Below are positions 46,518 to 55,303 of a DNA stretch of 64,000 nucleotides, piece by piece. The stretch's first letter is position 1. The number at the start of each line of letters is the position of its first letter. Source of the stretch: Alcanivorax borkumensis SK2 (GTDB lineage Bacteria > Pseudomonadota > Gammaproteobacteria > Pseudomonadales > Alcanivoracaceae); contig NC_008260.1 in assembly GCF_000009365.1 (NCBI RefSeq), forward strand, positions 1,771,501 to 1,835,500. The letters are read 5' to 3'. Below the pieces are notes generated by a model. The model worked only from the letters and a program-made list of their open reading frames with translations. It had not been told where the DNA came from and did not search any database. The position numbers and the translations under genes are program-made.

Positions 46518-46835
46518 GCCTGTAACAATCCAGCCAGTCGGTGCTTAATCATACGGCGTGCGAGCTTGCCGAGCCAGACCATCAGCACGTTGCTTAACCG
46601 GGGAAGCATGATGGTGCGATAGCGCCCGGCCAACGCCTTACTAACCCCGCATCGGTTCGCATGGTATACGCCTTGAAGAGCAAGGAATGAGCCGCTCTGG
46701 AACGCCGTAATAGACGCCACATTGATGAGGAAAACACCCCTCCCTGCCGACTTCCACACCTTGATTAACCGCATTCAATTGCGGCACCAACCGCCAAGTC
46801 AAATCCATCAACACAGTCACCGTTACCTGAACCAT
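46514..46835 (-). pseudogene. Remnant of a short-chain dehydrogenase/reductase gene
   Basis: Two overlapping minus-strand frames together resemble a classical SDR. Frame one (46835 downwards) begins VQVTVTVLMDLTWRLVPQL, like the helix before the catalytic serine; near 46755 the similarity moves to the second frame with GRGVFLINVASITAFQSGS, the NVAS strand. After that the YxxxK region is missing and the frame jumps to a basic C-terminal tail (LPRLSNVLMVWLGKLARRM) typical of SDRs. So the gene has lost its 5' part, carries a frameshift and has an internal deletion. Its stop overlaps the TetR start, suggesting a former operon. Confidence 0.72.
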
Positions 46836-46932
46836 ATCGAGCCCGTACTACAGCGCCGGCTCGCAAAATTTACCAATCGCTGAAATACGCCTTTTGACTA
46901 AACCCATCGGAAAAATAAAGAACCCTAGCCAA

Positions 46933-47976
46933 CTAAACCGTGCCCCACAGGCTCAACTGCCCATGGGGCCCCGGCGGCACAAACCCACTGGTATCCAGCG
47001 ACAGCGATTCGCGCGCGGCCAGCCCAGCACTGCGACAGGCGGAATCAAAACGCTGACGGAGTAAGTGTGACCAAGCACCTTGCCCACTCTGACGGTGATG
47101 CCAACGGCTATCGTAAATCGCTCCGCCGTGTAGATCCCGCATCACGGACATGACCTTATCCGCACGGTCTGGATAGTGCTCCTCTAGCCATTGCTGCCAC
47201 AACGGCCCCACTTCGTGGGGCAAGCGCAGCACCACATAGCTCGCCTGCTGGGCACCGGCCATGGCCACCTGATGAACAATATCTTCCAGTTCGTGATCAT
47301 TAATAAAAGGAATCACCGGCGCCACCAATACCGTCACCGGTACGCCGGCTCGGCTCAGTTCGCGCACCACTTTAAGTCGTTCCTTTCCCCCGCTGGCGCG
47401 AGGCTCCAGCTGGCCCTTAAGGCGGTTATCCAACGTGGTAACCGAGACAGCGACGCAAGCACGCCCTGCCCGCGCCATGGGCGCAATCAAGTCTAAATCT
47501 CGCAGCACTAAGGTGCTTTTGGTAATCAGGCTGAAAGGGTGCTGACAATCCACCAGCACCTGCATCAACTCGCGCGTAATGCGTCGCTCACGCTCAATGG
47601 GCTGGTAAGGGTCGGTCACGGAACCCAGTACAATCGGCCGGCAACGGTAGCTTGCCTTACGCAAACTATCGCGCAGCACTTCGGGGGCATTGTCCTTACA
47701 GAAAATTTCGCTCTCAAAATCCTGGCCGGGGGATAGGTCCACATAGGCATGATTGGGACGCGCATAGCAGTAGATGCAACCGTGCTCACACCCCCGATAA
47801 GGGTTGATACTCTGCTCAAAAGGCAGGTCCGGGCTGCGGTTGGTCATGATAATGCTGCTGGCTTTCTCACGGTGATAGCGAGTGGGCCGATTCACAGGCG
47901 GACTATTAGATTCAGAATGACTGACGGCAAAACGCCCTGGTCGCTGGCTGAGGGTTCCCCTATTCATTGCACGCAT
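46933..47976 (-). CDS. PA0069-family radical SAM protein
   Basis: A 347-residue radical SAM enzyme. The cluster motif is CEHGCIYC (CX3CX2C) near residue 57, followed by VLGSVTDPYQPIERERRITR. The family resembles SplB-like repair lyases and is annotated only by its Pseudomonas member PA0069. The ATG at 47976 has an AGAGGTGA site at good distance; starts at 47985 and 47967 are possible. A near-perfect LexA box lies just upstream, so it should be induced by DNA damage. A DNA-repair or damage-response role is inferred; the substrate is unknown. Confidence 0.92.
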   Translation of the reverse strand: MRAMNRGTLSQRPGRFAVSHSESNSPPVNRPTRYHREKASSIIMTNRSPDLPFEQSINPYRGCEHGCIYCYARPNHAYVDLSPGQDFESEIFCKDNAPEVLRDSLRKASYRCRPIVLGSVTDPYQPIERERRITRELMQVLVDCQHPFSLITKSTLVLRDLDLIAPMARAGRACVAVSVTTLDNRLKGQLEPRASGGKERLKVVRELSRAGVPVTVLVAPVIPFINDHELEDIVHQVAMAGAQQASYVVLRLPHEVGPLWQQWLEEHYPDRADKVMSVMRDLHGGAIYDSRWHHRQSGQGAWSHLLRQRFDSACRSAGLAARESLSLDTSGFVPPGPHGQLSLWGTV

Positions 47977-47996
47977 ACACTTCACCTCTGCATGTA

Positions 47997-48012
47997 CTGT
48001 CTTTTTGTACAG
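47997..48012. promoter_or_regulatory. LexA (SOS) box of the radical SAM gene
   Basis: CTGTCTTTTTGTACAG fits CTG-N10-CAG, and the wider TACTGT...ACAGTA ends match the consensus exactly. It lies 21 bases upstream of the radical SAM start and after the gdhB stop, giving this gene its own damage-inducible promoter. Confidence 0.9.
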
Positions 48013-48067
48013 TATATGCAGAGGCCTACCAACTCAAGTGCAATCCGTGCGTTCCTCGACAAAAGGC

Positions 48068-51000
48068 CTACAAACTGCGCAACTTACGCAGCTCGCGCAC
48101 ACCCACCGCCAGCGTCATAAAGTCGTAGGGGCCTTCCGCTTGCAGGCTTTGCAAGCGATGTACGCCAAAGGCTACTTTTTGGCGCGACTTCTCCTCCCAA
48201 GCAGCAAATCTTGCCGCCGCTGTCTCGCCTGCGCACTCCAGTACTTTAGCGGCCACTTGCCGATGCAAACGGTAAGAGTCTTCTCGTAGATTAGCCCGGG
48301 CCAAGGCTTGCCAGCGATCCTGAACAGACAGATCGATAATCGATGACAATAGCCACAAAATATGCAGTTTATCGCCGACGAAGAAGTACACTTGCGCTGC
48401 AAGTTTCAACGGCACCTGAGCCTGAGAGGCAAGCTCTACAATATCCAGAGCACAGCCTAGCACCATGGTATTGGCTAGCATTTTCGCTTCTTTCTCGGGC
48501 ACGCCATCGTCTTTCATGCCCTCCACAGCCTGATCCCATTCCTGCCGGTAACTGCCCGGCAGCACCTCGGGCAACATACTTTCCAGTTCAGCAATGGCCT
48601 GCCGGTAACGGGCCACAGCTTCCGCCACCGGACGGCGCCCCCACTTGTAATGAATCAGCCAAGTGGTCACGTGCTTCATCAGCCCGATTACGCGACCATA
48701 AAGCCGTAATTGCACCTGACTATCCACCCGCCCATCCAGCTCATCCACCGGCGCCCAATAAAGGTCCCCGTCAAAAACGGCATGAGCCATGACATAGGCC
48801 TTCACCAGCCGATGCAATGACAAACCATGCTCATCTGCGTAACGATGAACAAAAGCAAAGCCCACGCGATTAACCACTGCATTAGCCAGCACGGTGGCGA
48901 TCAACTCCCGGCGCAAACCGTGATTAAGAAGATCATCACCAAACGACTCCACCAGTTCCCGCGGGAAGTAATGCAGCACATCTTGATCAAAAAAGGCATC
49001 GTCAGGCACATCCGATGCTAGCAAGGCATCGAACAAGGCATTCTTCGTATAGGACAACAGCACCGACAGCTCCGGGCGAGTCAGCCCTTTACCTCGGGTA
49101 CGGCGCTCACTTAACCCTTCATCATCTGGCAAAAATTCCACCGCACGCACCAGCATCACCTGGCGCTCTAGTGTCCGCAGATGGTTAGCATGTTCATCCA
49201 GCCGCGACGCAGCGTTATATTCCAACAGGCTGAGCGCCAAGCTTTGCACGTAATTGTCACGCAATACGGCATCGGCTACATCGTCGGTCATGCGCACCAG
49301 TAAAGGGTCGCGGGTATCCCGATCCAGGCGCCCATCGCGCAGACGCTGGTTCAATGGAATCTTGATATTCACTTCCCGATCCGAGCTGTGCACGCCGGCG
49401 GAATTATCGATGGCGTCGGTATTAATGCGGCCACCTTTGAGAGCAAACTCAATACGGCCCAGCTGAGTGAGCCCCAGGTTGCCACCCTCACCCACAACCT
49501 GGCAGCGTAGATCCTTGCCGTTTATACGAATGGCATCGTTGGCTCTGTCGCCCACTTGGCCATGGCTTTCATTACTACCCTTCACATAAGTGCCGATACC
49601 GCCATTCCAGAGCAGCTCCACCGGCGCCTTGAGAATCGCCGTAATCAATTCCGCAGGCGTCAGCGTGCGCTCAGTAATCCCCAACGCCTCGCAAGCCCGC
49701 TCACTGAGCTCAATACTCTTGGCACGGCGCGACCAGACGCCCCCCCCTTCAGACATAGCCTCGCGATCGAAGTCATCCCAAGTGGCACCTTTGGTTGTAA
49801 ACAGGCGTTGTCGTTCGACAAAAGTAGCGGCCGGGTCCGGGCTTGGGTCGATGAAAATATGCAGGTGATTGAACGCGGCAACTAGCTGAATCTGGTCTGA
49901 TAGCAACATACCGTTGCCGAACACGTCCCCACCCATGTCACCAATGCCAACCACAGTGAAAGGCTCAGCCTGAATATCCTTGCCCTGTTCGCGAAAGTGG
50001 CGTTTTACGCTTTCCCAAGCACCGCGAGCAGTAATACCCATTTGCTTGTGGTCGTAACCCGCACTGCCACCTGAAGCAAACGCATCGCCCAGCCAGAAAC
50101 CGTAATCGTCAGCCAGGCCATTGGCGATATCCGAGAACGTCGCAGTGCCTTTATCTGCGGCCACCACCAAATAGGGGTCATCTACGTCATGACGAACCAC
50201 CTGATTCGGCGCCACGATCGTATCGCCCTCGCGGTTGTCGGTGATATCCAGAAGCCCGCGAATGAAATCTTTGTAACAGGCGATGCCTTGCTGCTGCCAC
50301 GCCTCCCGGTCACTGGGCGTGCCGCCTTTCACTACAAAGCCACCCTTGGCACCCACCGGCACGATAATAGCGTTCTTAACCATCTGAGCTTTGACTAGGC
50401 CCAGCACTTCGGTGCGGAAATCCTCACGGCGGTCGGACCAACGCAGGCCGCCACGGGCCACAGGCCCACCACGCAAATGAATACCTTCCATGGTGGGCGA
50501 ATAGACAAAGGTTTCGTACATAGGCAGCGGTGGCGGCAACTCGGAAACTTTCGTTGGGTCGAGCTTGAGGCTGACATAAGATTTGTCGTTGCCTCCTGCC
50601 GTTCGCTGATAGAAGTTAGTACGCAGCCCTGCTCTCACCACGCTCAAAAACGCCCGCAATACTCGGTCTGCATCCAGTGAAACTACGCTGTCCAGTTCTT
50701 GGGCCAAGCTCTGTGACAGTTTCACTCCTTCATGCTCACGGCGACTATCGCTTAACTGCGGGTCAAAACGGTTCTCAAAAAGCTGCACCAATAAATGGGC
50801 AATGCGTGCATGTTCCGCCAGTAACTCCTCCATGTAATTTTGAGAGAAGGGTAATCCTGTTTGAATCAGGTATTTTGTCAGCGTACGCAAACACACCACT
50901 TGGCGGGCATTTAGCCCTGCCAGCAACACCAGTCGATTAAGACCGTCATTTTCGGTATCGCCATTCCAACATTGCAGAAAAGCCTGTTCGAAATAACGTT

Positions 51001-52909
51001 TCTGTTGCACCGGCCCCAAACAGCAGTCCCCGTTGACTTGCACATCAAAAACCTGAATCCAGCGGGGCTCACCGCCGCGAGGAGTCACCTGGGTGGGGTT
51101 CTGGCGCACGACTCGCAGGCCAAAATTCTCCAGCGCCGGCAGCACAGCGGATAATTCAATGGGATTATTCAAACTGTACAGGCGCAAACTGGTTGGACAC
51201 GCCGCACCATCCGCATCGGAAACAGTCAAACAGGGCAACACAGGCTGGTCCGCTCTCAGCTGAATCAAGTACTGCAAGTCTGCGGCAGCTTCCACAGCGC
51301 TGTAGGCTTCCCGATAACTTAAAGGAAAGGCTTCTCTATACTGCAACGCCAACGTAGCACCGTCACCGGCCCGGGGGCCCATCTCCTCGCACTCGTCATT
51401 CTGGTCACTGGTTTTGCGTAACACTTCCCCTAGCTGATCAGACCAAGAGCGGGTGATCTCGATCAACCGCTCCTCTACCTGGTTATCGTTCATTGCCAGC
51501 TGCATGCCCTGAGGGATGCGCACAATACAATGAATCCGAGCCAGCCCTTCACGGAGAAAATCCACCGTACGTTCCACCGAGCGGCCATTACACAATGTCA
51601 TCAGCTCAGCCGTCACCTTGTCGCGCAGTTCCGGGGAATAACGCTCGCGGCTTAGGTAAATCATGCAGGAATAAAAACGTCCGTAACGGTCTCGACGCAC
51701 GAAAACCCGCAAATGGTGACGATCACGCAGGGCACGAATACCCATGCAAATGTCATACAGCTCTTGCTCGCTACACTGAAATAATTCATCACGGGGCAGT
51801 TGGTAAATAATGTCGCGCAGGTGCTTGCCGGAGTGCGAGCGACCTGGCAAACGAGAACGCTCCAGCACGTAATTCACCTTGCGGCGAATCAATGGAATAT
51901 CCCGGGGCCGGTTGATATAGGCATCAAGGGAAAGCAAACCGATATAGCGGTCGGTGCCTTCAACGCAACCGTCTGCAGCCAAACGTTTTACCGAAACCAC
52001 ATCCATGTAGTGAGGATGATGAATATGCGAACGCACATTGGCTTTGGTGACAACCACTAGGCGACCATGGCGGATGTATTTGGCCATTTCTTCATTCGGT
52101 GCAATAAATTCATCCGCATTGGCATAGGGGCTATTCGGGCGGGCCAGACCAAGCCCTGCAGCATTATCCAGGTGCAACTGGATGCCCCCCTCCATATCTT
52201 TTGCTTCAGAGCGGGCATAACCAAGAAAGGTAAAGTGCTCTTCAGACAACCATTCAATAAACTCTTTTGCTTCCTGTAGCTCCTGTTGGTCTCGATTAGG
52301 ATAACTGGCCGATAAATTAGCCTGGGTCGCGCTAAGGTTATTGAGCATGGGCTCGAAATCTTCCACCACCACACGCAAGTCATCGAGCACACGTTCAAGA
52401 ATAGCCTGCAAGTTGGCGTAATCCTTATCCTCGCCCAGCGGTTCGAATTCCACATAGATCATGGATTCAGCGGGCTGCTCACCGTCACCGACACCAACCA
52501 CCTGGGTGAGATGCCCATGGGCATCGCGGCGCATCTGAATCACCGGATGCACAGTCCAGTCAATAGCCGTACCCGCATCACGCACGGCCATAGCCACGGA
52601 ATCCACCAAGAACGGCACATCATCGGTAACAGTGCGTAGTGCAGCAAGCCCACCGGGGTGGCAAGGGGGTTTCAAGTGGATAAGGGTTTCGCCGGGGTGG
52701 CGTTGGAGTGTCATCAACCAGTGCTGCTGGGCGATTTGAAAAAGCGCCTCAGGGGAGCGAGCGGTCAGTGCAGCAAGGCTGCTCATTTCATAATAGGCAG
52801 TGAGAAAACTGCGAAAAAGAGACTGTTGATCAGCGCCGATGTGAGCCGTCACCAGCCCTTCCAGCTGGGCCTGCAATAGCGCTTCGCGTTGAGCGACCTC
52901 ATACTGCAT
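48068..52909 (-). CDS. gdhB: NAD-specific glutamate dehydrogenase, 180-kDa class
   Basis: A 1613-residue enzyme of the large NAD-GDH class known from Streptomyces and Pseudomonas. The N-terminal part contains regulatory ACT-like domains; the catalytic domain starts after about residue 720 and includes the substrate-lysine stretch GAKGGFVVKGG and the GGDVFGNGMLLS nucleotide region. It oxidatively deaminates glutamate to 2-oxoglutarate with NAD+, mainly for amino acid catabolism. The start at 52909 has a CGGAGG site. The C-terminus is full length. No adjacent regulator is visible. This is the largest gene of the window. Confidence 0.96.
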   Translation of the reverse strand: MQYEVAQREALLQAQLEGLVTAHIGADQQSLFRSFLTAYYEMSSLAALTARSPEALFQIAQQHWLMTLQRHPGETLIHLKPPCHPGGLAALRTVTDDVPFLVDSVAMAVRDAGTAIDWTVHPVIQMRRDAHGHLTQVVGVGDGEQPAESMIYVEFEPLGEDKDYANLQAILERVLDDLRVVVEDFEPMLNNLSATQANLSASYPNRDQQELQEAKEFIEWLSEEHFTFLGYARSEAKDMEGGIQLHLDNAAGLGLARPNSPYANADEFIAPNEEMAKYIRHGRLVVVTKANVRSHIHHPHYMDVVSVKRLAADGCVEGTDRYIGLLSLDAYINRPRDIPLIRRKVNYVLERSRLPGRSHSGKHLRDIIYQLPRDELFQCSEQELYDICMGIRALRDRHHLRVFVRRDRYGRFYSCMIYLSRERYSPELRDKVTAELMTLCNGRSVERTVDFLREGLARIHCIVRIPQGMQLAMNDNQVEERLIEITRSWSDQLGEVLRKTSDQNDECEEMGPRAGDGATLALQYREAFPLSYREAYSAVEAAADLQYLIQLRADQPVLPCLTVSDADGAACPTSLRLYSLNNPIELSAVLPALENFGLRVVRQNPTQVTPRGGEPRWIQVFDVQVNGDCCLGPVQQKRYFEQAFLQCWNGDTENDGLNRLVLLAGLNARQVVCLRTLTKYLIQTGLPFSQNYMEELLAEHARIAHLLVQLFENRFDPQLSDSRREHEGVKLSQSLAQELDSVVSLDADRVLRAFLSVVRAGLRTNFYQRTAGGNDKSYVSLKLDPTKVSELPPPLPMYETFVYSPTMEGIHLRGGPVARGGLRWSDRREDFRTEVLGLVKAQMVKNAIIVPVGAKGGFVVKGGTPSDREAWQQQGIACYKDFIRGLLDITDNREGDTIVAPNQVVRHDVDDPYLVVAADKGTATFSDIANGLADDYGFWLGDAFASGGSAGYDHKQMGITARGAWESVKRHFREQGKDIQAEPFTVVGIGDMGGDVFGNGMLLSDQIQLVAAFNHLHIFIDPSPDPAATFVERQRLFTTKGATWDDFDREAMSEGGGVWSRRAKSIELSERACEALGITERTLTPAELITAILKAPVELLWNGGIGTYVKGSNESHGQVGDRANDAIRINGKDLRCQVVGEGGNLGLTQLGRIEFALKGGRINTDAIDNSAGVHSSDREVNIKIPLNQRLRDGRLDRDTRDPLLVRMTDDVADAVLRDNYVQSLALSLLEYNAASRLDEHANHLRTLERQVMLVRAVEFLPDDEGLSERRTRGKGLTRPELSVLLSYTKNALFDALLASDVPDDAFFDQDVLHYFPRELVESFGDDLLNHGLRRELIATVLANAVVNRVGFAFVHRYADEHGLSLHRLVKAYVMAHAVFDGDLYWAPVDELDGRVDSQVQLRLYGRVIGLMKHVTTWLIHYKWGRRPVAEAVARYRQAIAELESMLPEVLPGSYRQEWDQAVEGMKDDGVPEKEAKMLANTMVLGCALDIVELASQAQVPLKLAAQVYFFVGDKLHILWLLSSIIDLSVQDRWQALARANLREDSYRLHRQVAAKVLECAGETAAARFAAWEEKSRQKVAFGVHRLQSLQAEGPYDFMTLAVGVRELRKLRSL

Positions 52910-53258
52910 CAAAACCTCCGGCGTCCTTATACTACGAAACGTATCGAGTAAAACCGAAGCACGTGGCCAACCACGACCTTCAAGCTCTCCTAGGCCCGCC
53001 GGGCACACGCACAGGCCTTTTCGCTCACTCTATACCCCCGGTAGCAATGAATGCCAGCCTGGCTTTTCATGTCGTAGAACCACGCTCAAGCTCTCCGCTC
53101 ATTCTTTAAGGAATGCCAATCTGAGAGCGCCGTCATACTCGACAAACGCCCCGGCCTAATTAAACGAAACGGCGTGGCCGCCCGCTAATAGCGGCCACAG
53201 GGGCAGACGGCAAGGCCTAAAAGACCTTAGAAGAAAGGAGGAGAAAAGAGGCGAGAAA
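52910..53258. other. Intergenic stretch with the gdhB promoter region
   Basis: These 349 bases contain no convincing gene. A hairpin (GTGGCCGC at 53174-53181 with GCGGCCAC at 53191-53198) lies in it and an AAAGGAGGAG purine stretch near 53233 does not precede a plus-strand gene. Confidence 0.5.
53174..53198 (-). terminator. Possible terminator of the DUF2288 gene
   Basis: A perfect 8-base stem (GTGGCCGC/GCGGCCAC) with a 9-base loop, 61 bases after the DUF2288 stop. On the minus strand it is followed by GCCGTTTCGTTTAATT, which is only partly T-rich. Confidence 0.45.
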
Positions 53259-53573
53259 CTACTGCATCGATTCCTGCTGCACTAACACCCATGGCGGCAG
53301 CACCACGGTCCACAGAGCTTTGTCTTCGGCGAACCAGGCTTGTGCCTGCTCATCGCTCACCTTGTCAACCTGCGTCTTGTCACGCCACAGAGCAATCAGT
53401 TCTGCCTGATCTTCTGAAAATGCCAGCGCGACCTCAATCAGATCTAACTCTGGCGCCACATAGATCGTCTGGCCACGGGCAAAGAAGGGCTGCAGCTCTT
53501 TCCAGCTAGCTTTTGCGGTTTCGTGGTTGAGTTTAGCTTTGAGGATTTCCCGCTGTTCTACTTGCTCAGACAT
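53259..53573 (-). CDS. DUF2288 domain-containing protein
   Basis: A 104-residue soluble protein. The sequence LKAKLNHETAKASWKELQPFFARG and the PELDLIEVALAFSEDQ segment are typical of DUF2288, a gammaproteobacterial family of unknown function. The start at 53573 has GGAG 7 bases upstream; five codons further upstream are open. It is monocistronic, between the PhoD-like gene and gdhB on the same strand. Confidence 0.88.
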   Translation of the reverse strand: MSEQVEQREILKAKLNHETAKASWKELQPFFARGQTIYVAPELDLIEVALAFSEDQAELIALWRDKTQVDKVSDEQAQAWFAEDKALWTVVLPPWVLVQQESMQ

Positions 53574-53633
53574 GACCGACTCCTGCAATGAAGCGATGCA
53601 TTATCGAGGTTCTGCTGCGGGCAATCAAAGGGA

Positions 53634-53666
53634 GAAAAAAAGACGCCCGCCATTTGGGGGTGGCGG
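53634..53666 (-). terminator. Intrinsic terminator on the minus strand
   Basis: CCGCCA (53647-53652) pairs with TGGCGG (53661-53666); on the minus strand the stem is followed by GCGTC and a run of seven Ts (the A-run at 53635-53641). It lies downstream of the PhoD-like gene and upstream of DUF2288. Confidence 0.6.
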
Positions 53667-53833
53667 ACGTAAGCTGTACCGGGTCGAAATCGAACATCCG
53701 TGTTCCATCGCGTCCTTGCGAGATCCACTTTAGGCAAATCAGCCAACGCTAATAAGGTAAAAAAACGCCAATCCCTGTAAGCTTTTCGCCATATAACGCA
53801 AAGGGCAGGTATTTCTGCCCAACACAGCCTGCG

Positions 53834-55243
53834 TTACCACTCGATAGTTCGACTTGCCTCCGGTACTGCCCGGTTTCGGCGATCGAACAGAGCAAACTGA
53901 GCCCCCTTGTCATCAAATGACACCACCGAAAACGCATTGTTGCTGAAAACCTCCCCCGGCACGCTGACATGCCCTAAGGGCCGTCCCCAACCGCTATACA
54001 GCAACCCCGGCACCCGAATCATTGGACGATACCAACGAAACGCGAATAGCGCGGTGGGCCAAAACAACCCCGAACAGGTCCAACTGTGCACCTTCTTGCC
54101 CCCATTCAAGGTCAGGCTAGCGTACAGAGAGGCATGCACATCACCGCTGAGCACCACCAGTTTTTGGCTCGCGCTTTTTGCCATGGCCGACAACAAGCGC
54201 TGGCGCTGATGACGAAAGCCTTCCCAGGCATCCTTACCCTGAAAGGGACGGCGTTGTTCAGGAAACATAACAACGGAGGTCACCAAAACCTTGATGCGAT
54301 CAGGATCACGATCTAGCCATTCGACAAACGCCTGCTCCTGCACCTCGCTGATCATCTTGCGCTGCCAGGGCCAGCGGCTTAGAACCCGCTCGGTACGCAC
54401 ATCCATCACAAAGAAATCCGCCGGGCCACGGGAAAAGGTATACCAGAATTTATCGGGATCGCGGTCCAAATAGGTGCCGGCCTGATTCAAGGGAGCAGCC
54501 GGAGAATGGGACGCTTGGTAAATCTGATAGGCCTTGATCGCAGCCGGATACTTGTTGGTCCACCGATCGGCATCCGCCTTGGCTGGCCAGTTATTCTCGA
54601 TTTCATGATCATCAAGGATCATGTAGCTATTAGTTTCCCTTAGCAGTTTCGCCAAATGTGGCTGAGAAAAACTGGTCCGATAGAGAGAATCGAAATCATC
54701 AGGGGTGGTAGCGGCACCAATGCTATACAGGGCATCGGCATAGACCTGATCGCCACCGAAGAGCACAAAATCCAGATTGTGTTGCTCCGCCTGGGCCGAC
54801 ATTTCTGCAAAAATTTTGTCCGCGCGATCATCCTGAATAATGCCATCCAGCCCTACAAACCGGTAACAACAGGAACCGAACAGGAAGGTAGTCTGATTCG
54901 CCGTTGGCTGATGGGTAGAAAAGCGCCCCGTATCCACACCATGCCAATCCAACGGTGTCTGTTCTTCCGAGCGCACCCAACCTGCCTGATATTGATAGCA
55001 GGCCCCCGGTTTTAGCTTATTGATTACCACGACCCCGGACCCGTCAAAATTACCATTGAGGCGGAATCGTCGGGGTTCAGACCAACGTTCTTCGCCCAGC
55101 TCACGCCAACGCACCCGCCCCCACATGAATTTGTTCCCGGCTCCTAGCTCTCCTTTGGGCAATGCCCCGAAAAGACGCACATGAGACTCCCCGGACTCAC
55201 CGGTAATAGGGCCAACCGAAAAACGGTTTACTATTGCTACCAT
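53834..55243 (-). CDS. PhoD-like metallophosphatase (alkaline phosphatase D family)
   Basis: A 469-residue PhoD-superfamily protein. Metal-binding motifs are in order: FGSCCYRF, LFGGDQVYAD, ILDDHEIENNW and LSGDVHASLY. PhoD enzymes are Ca/Fe-dependent phosphodiesterases or phosphatases. No signal peptide or twin-arginine motif is visible at the N-terminus, unlike classical PhoD, so it may be cytoplasmic or act on internal phosphoesters. The start at 55243 has a GGGAGA site. It is divergent from the hybrid kinase gene with only 60 bases between. Confidence 0.9.
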   Translation of the reverse strand: MVAIVNRFSVGPITGESGESHVRLFGALPKGELGAGNKFMWGRVRWRELGEERWSEPRRFRLNGNFDGSGVVVINKLKPGACYQYQAGWVRSEEQTPLDWHGVDTGRFSTHQPTANQTTFLFGSCCYRFVGLDGIIQDDRADKIFAEMSAQAEQHNLDFVLFGGDQVYADALYSIGAATTPDDFDSLYRTSFSQPHLAKLLRETNSYMILDDHEIENNWPAKADADRWTNKYPAAIKAYQIYQASHSPAAPLNQAGTYLDRDPDKFWYTFSRGPADFFVMDVRTERVLSRWPWQRKMISEVQEQAFVEWLDRDPDRIKVLVTSVVMFPEQRRPFQGKDAWEGFRHQRQRLLSAMAKSASQKLVVLSGDVHASLYASLTLNGGKKVHSWTCSGLFWPTALFAFRWYRPMIRVPGLLYSGWGRPLGHVSVPGEVFSNNAFSVVSFDDKGAQFALFDRRNRAVPEASRTIEW

Positions 55244-55303
55244 GGGTTATTCTCCCGCTGCATTGAGCCCCCCGGCTCACGCTGCTAGCATCACTGAAAA
55301 GAG

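Noticed and set aside
53640..53740. Structured region suspected as a tRNA or small RNA
   Set aside because: The only firm structure is the CCGCCA/TGGCGG terminator stem; no cloverleaf can be drawn.
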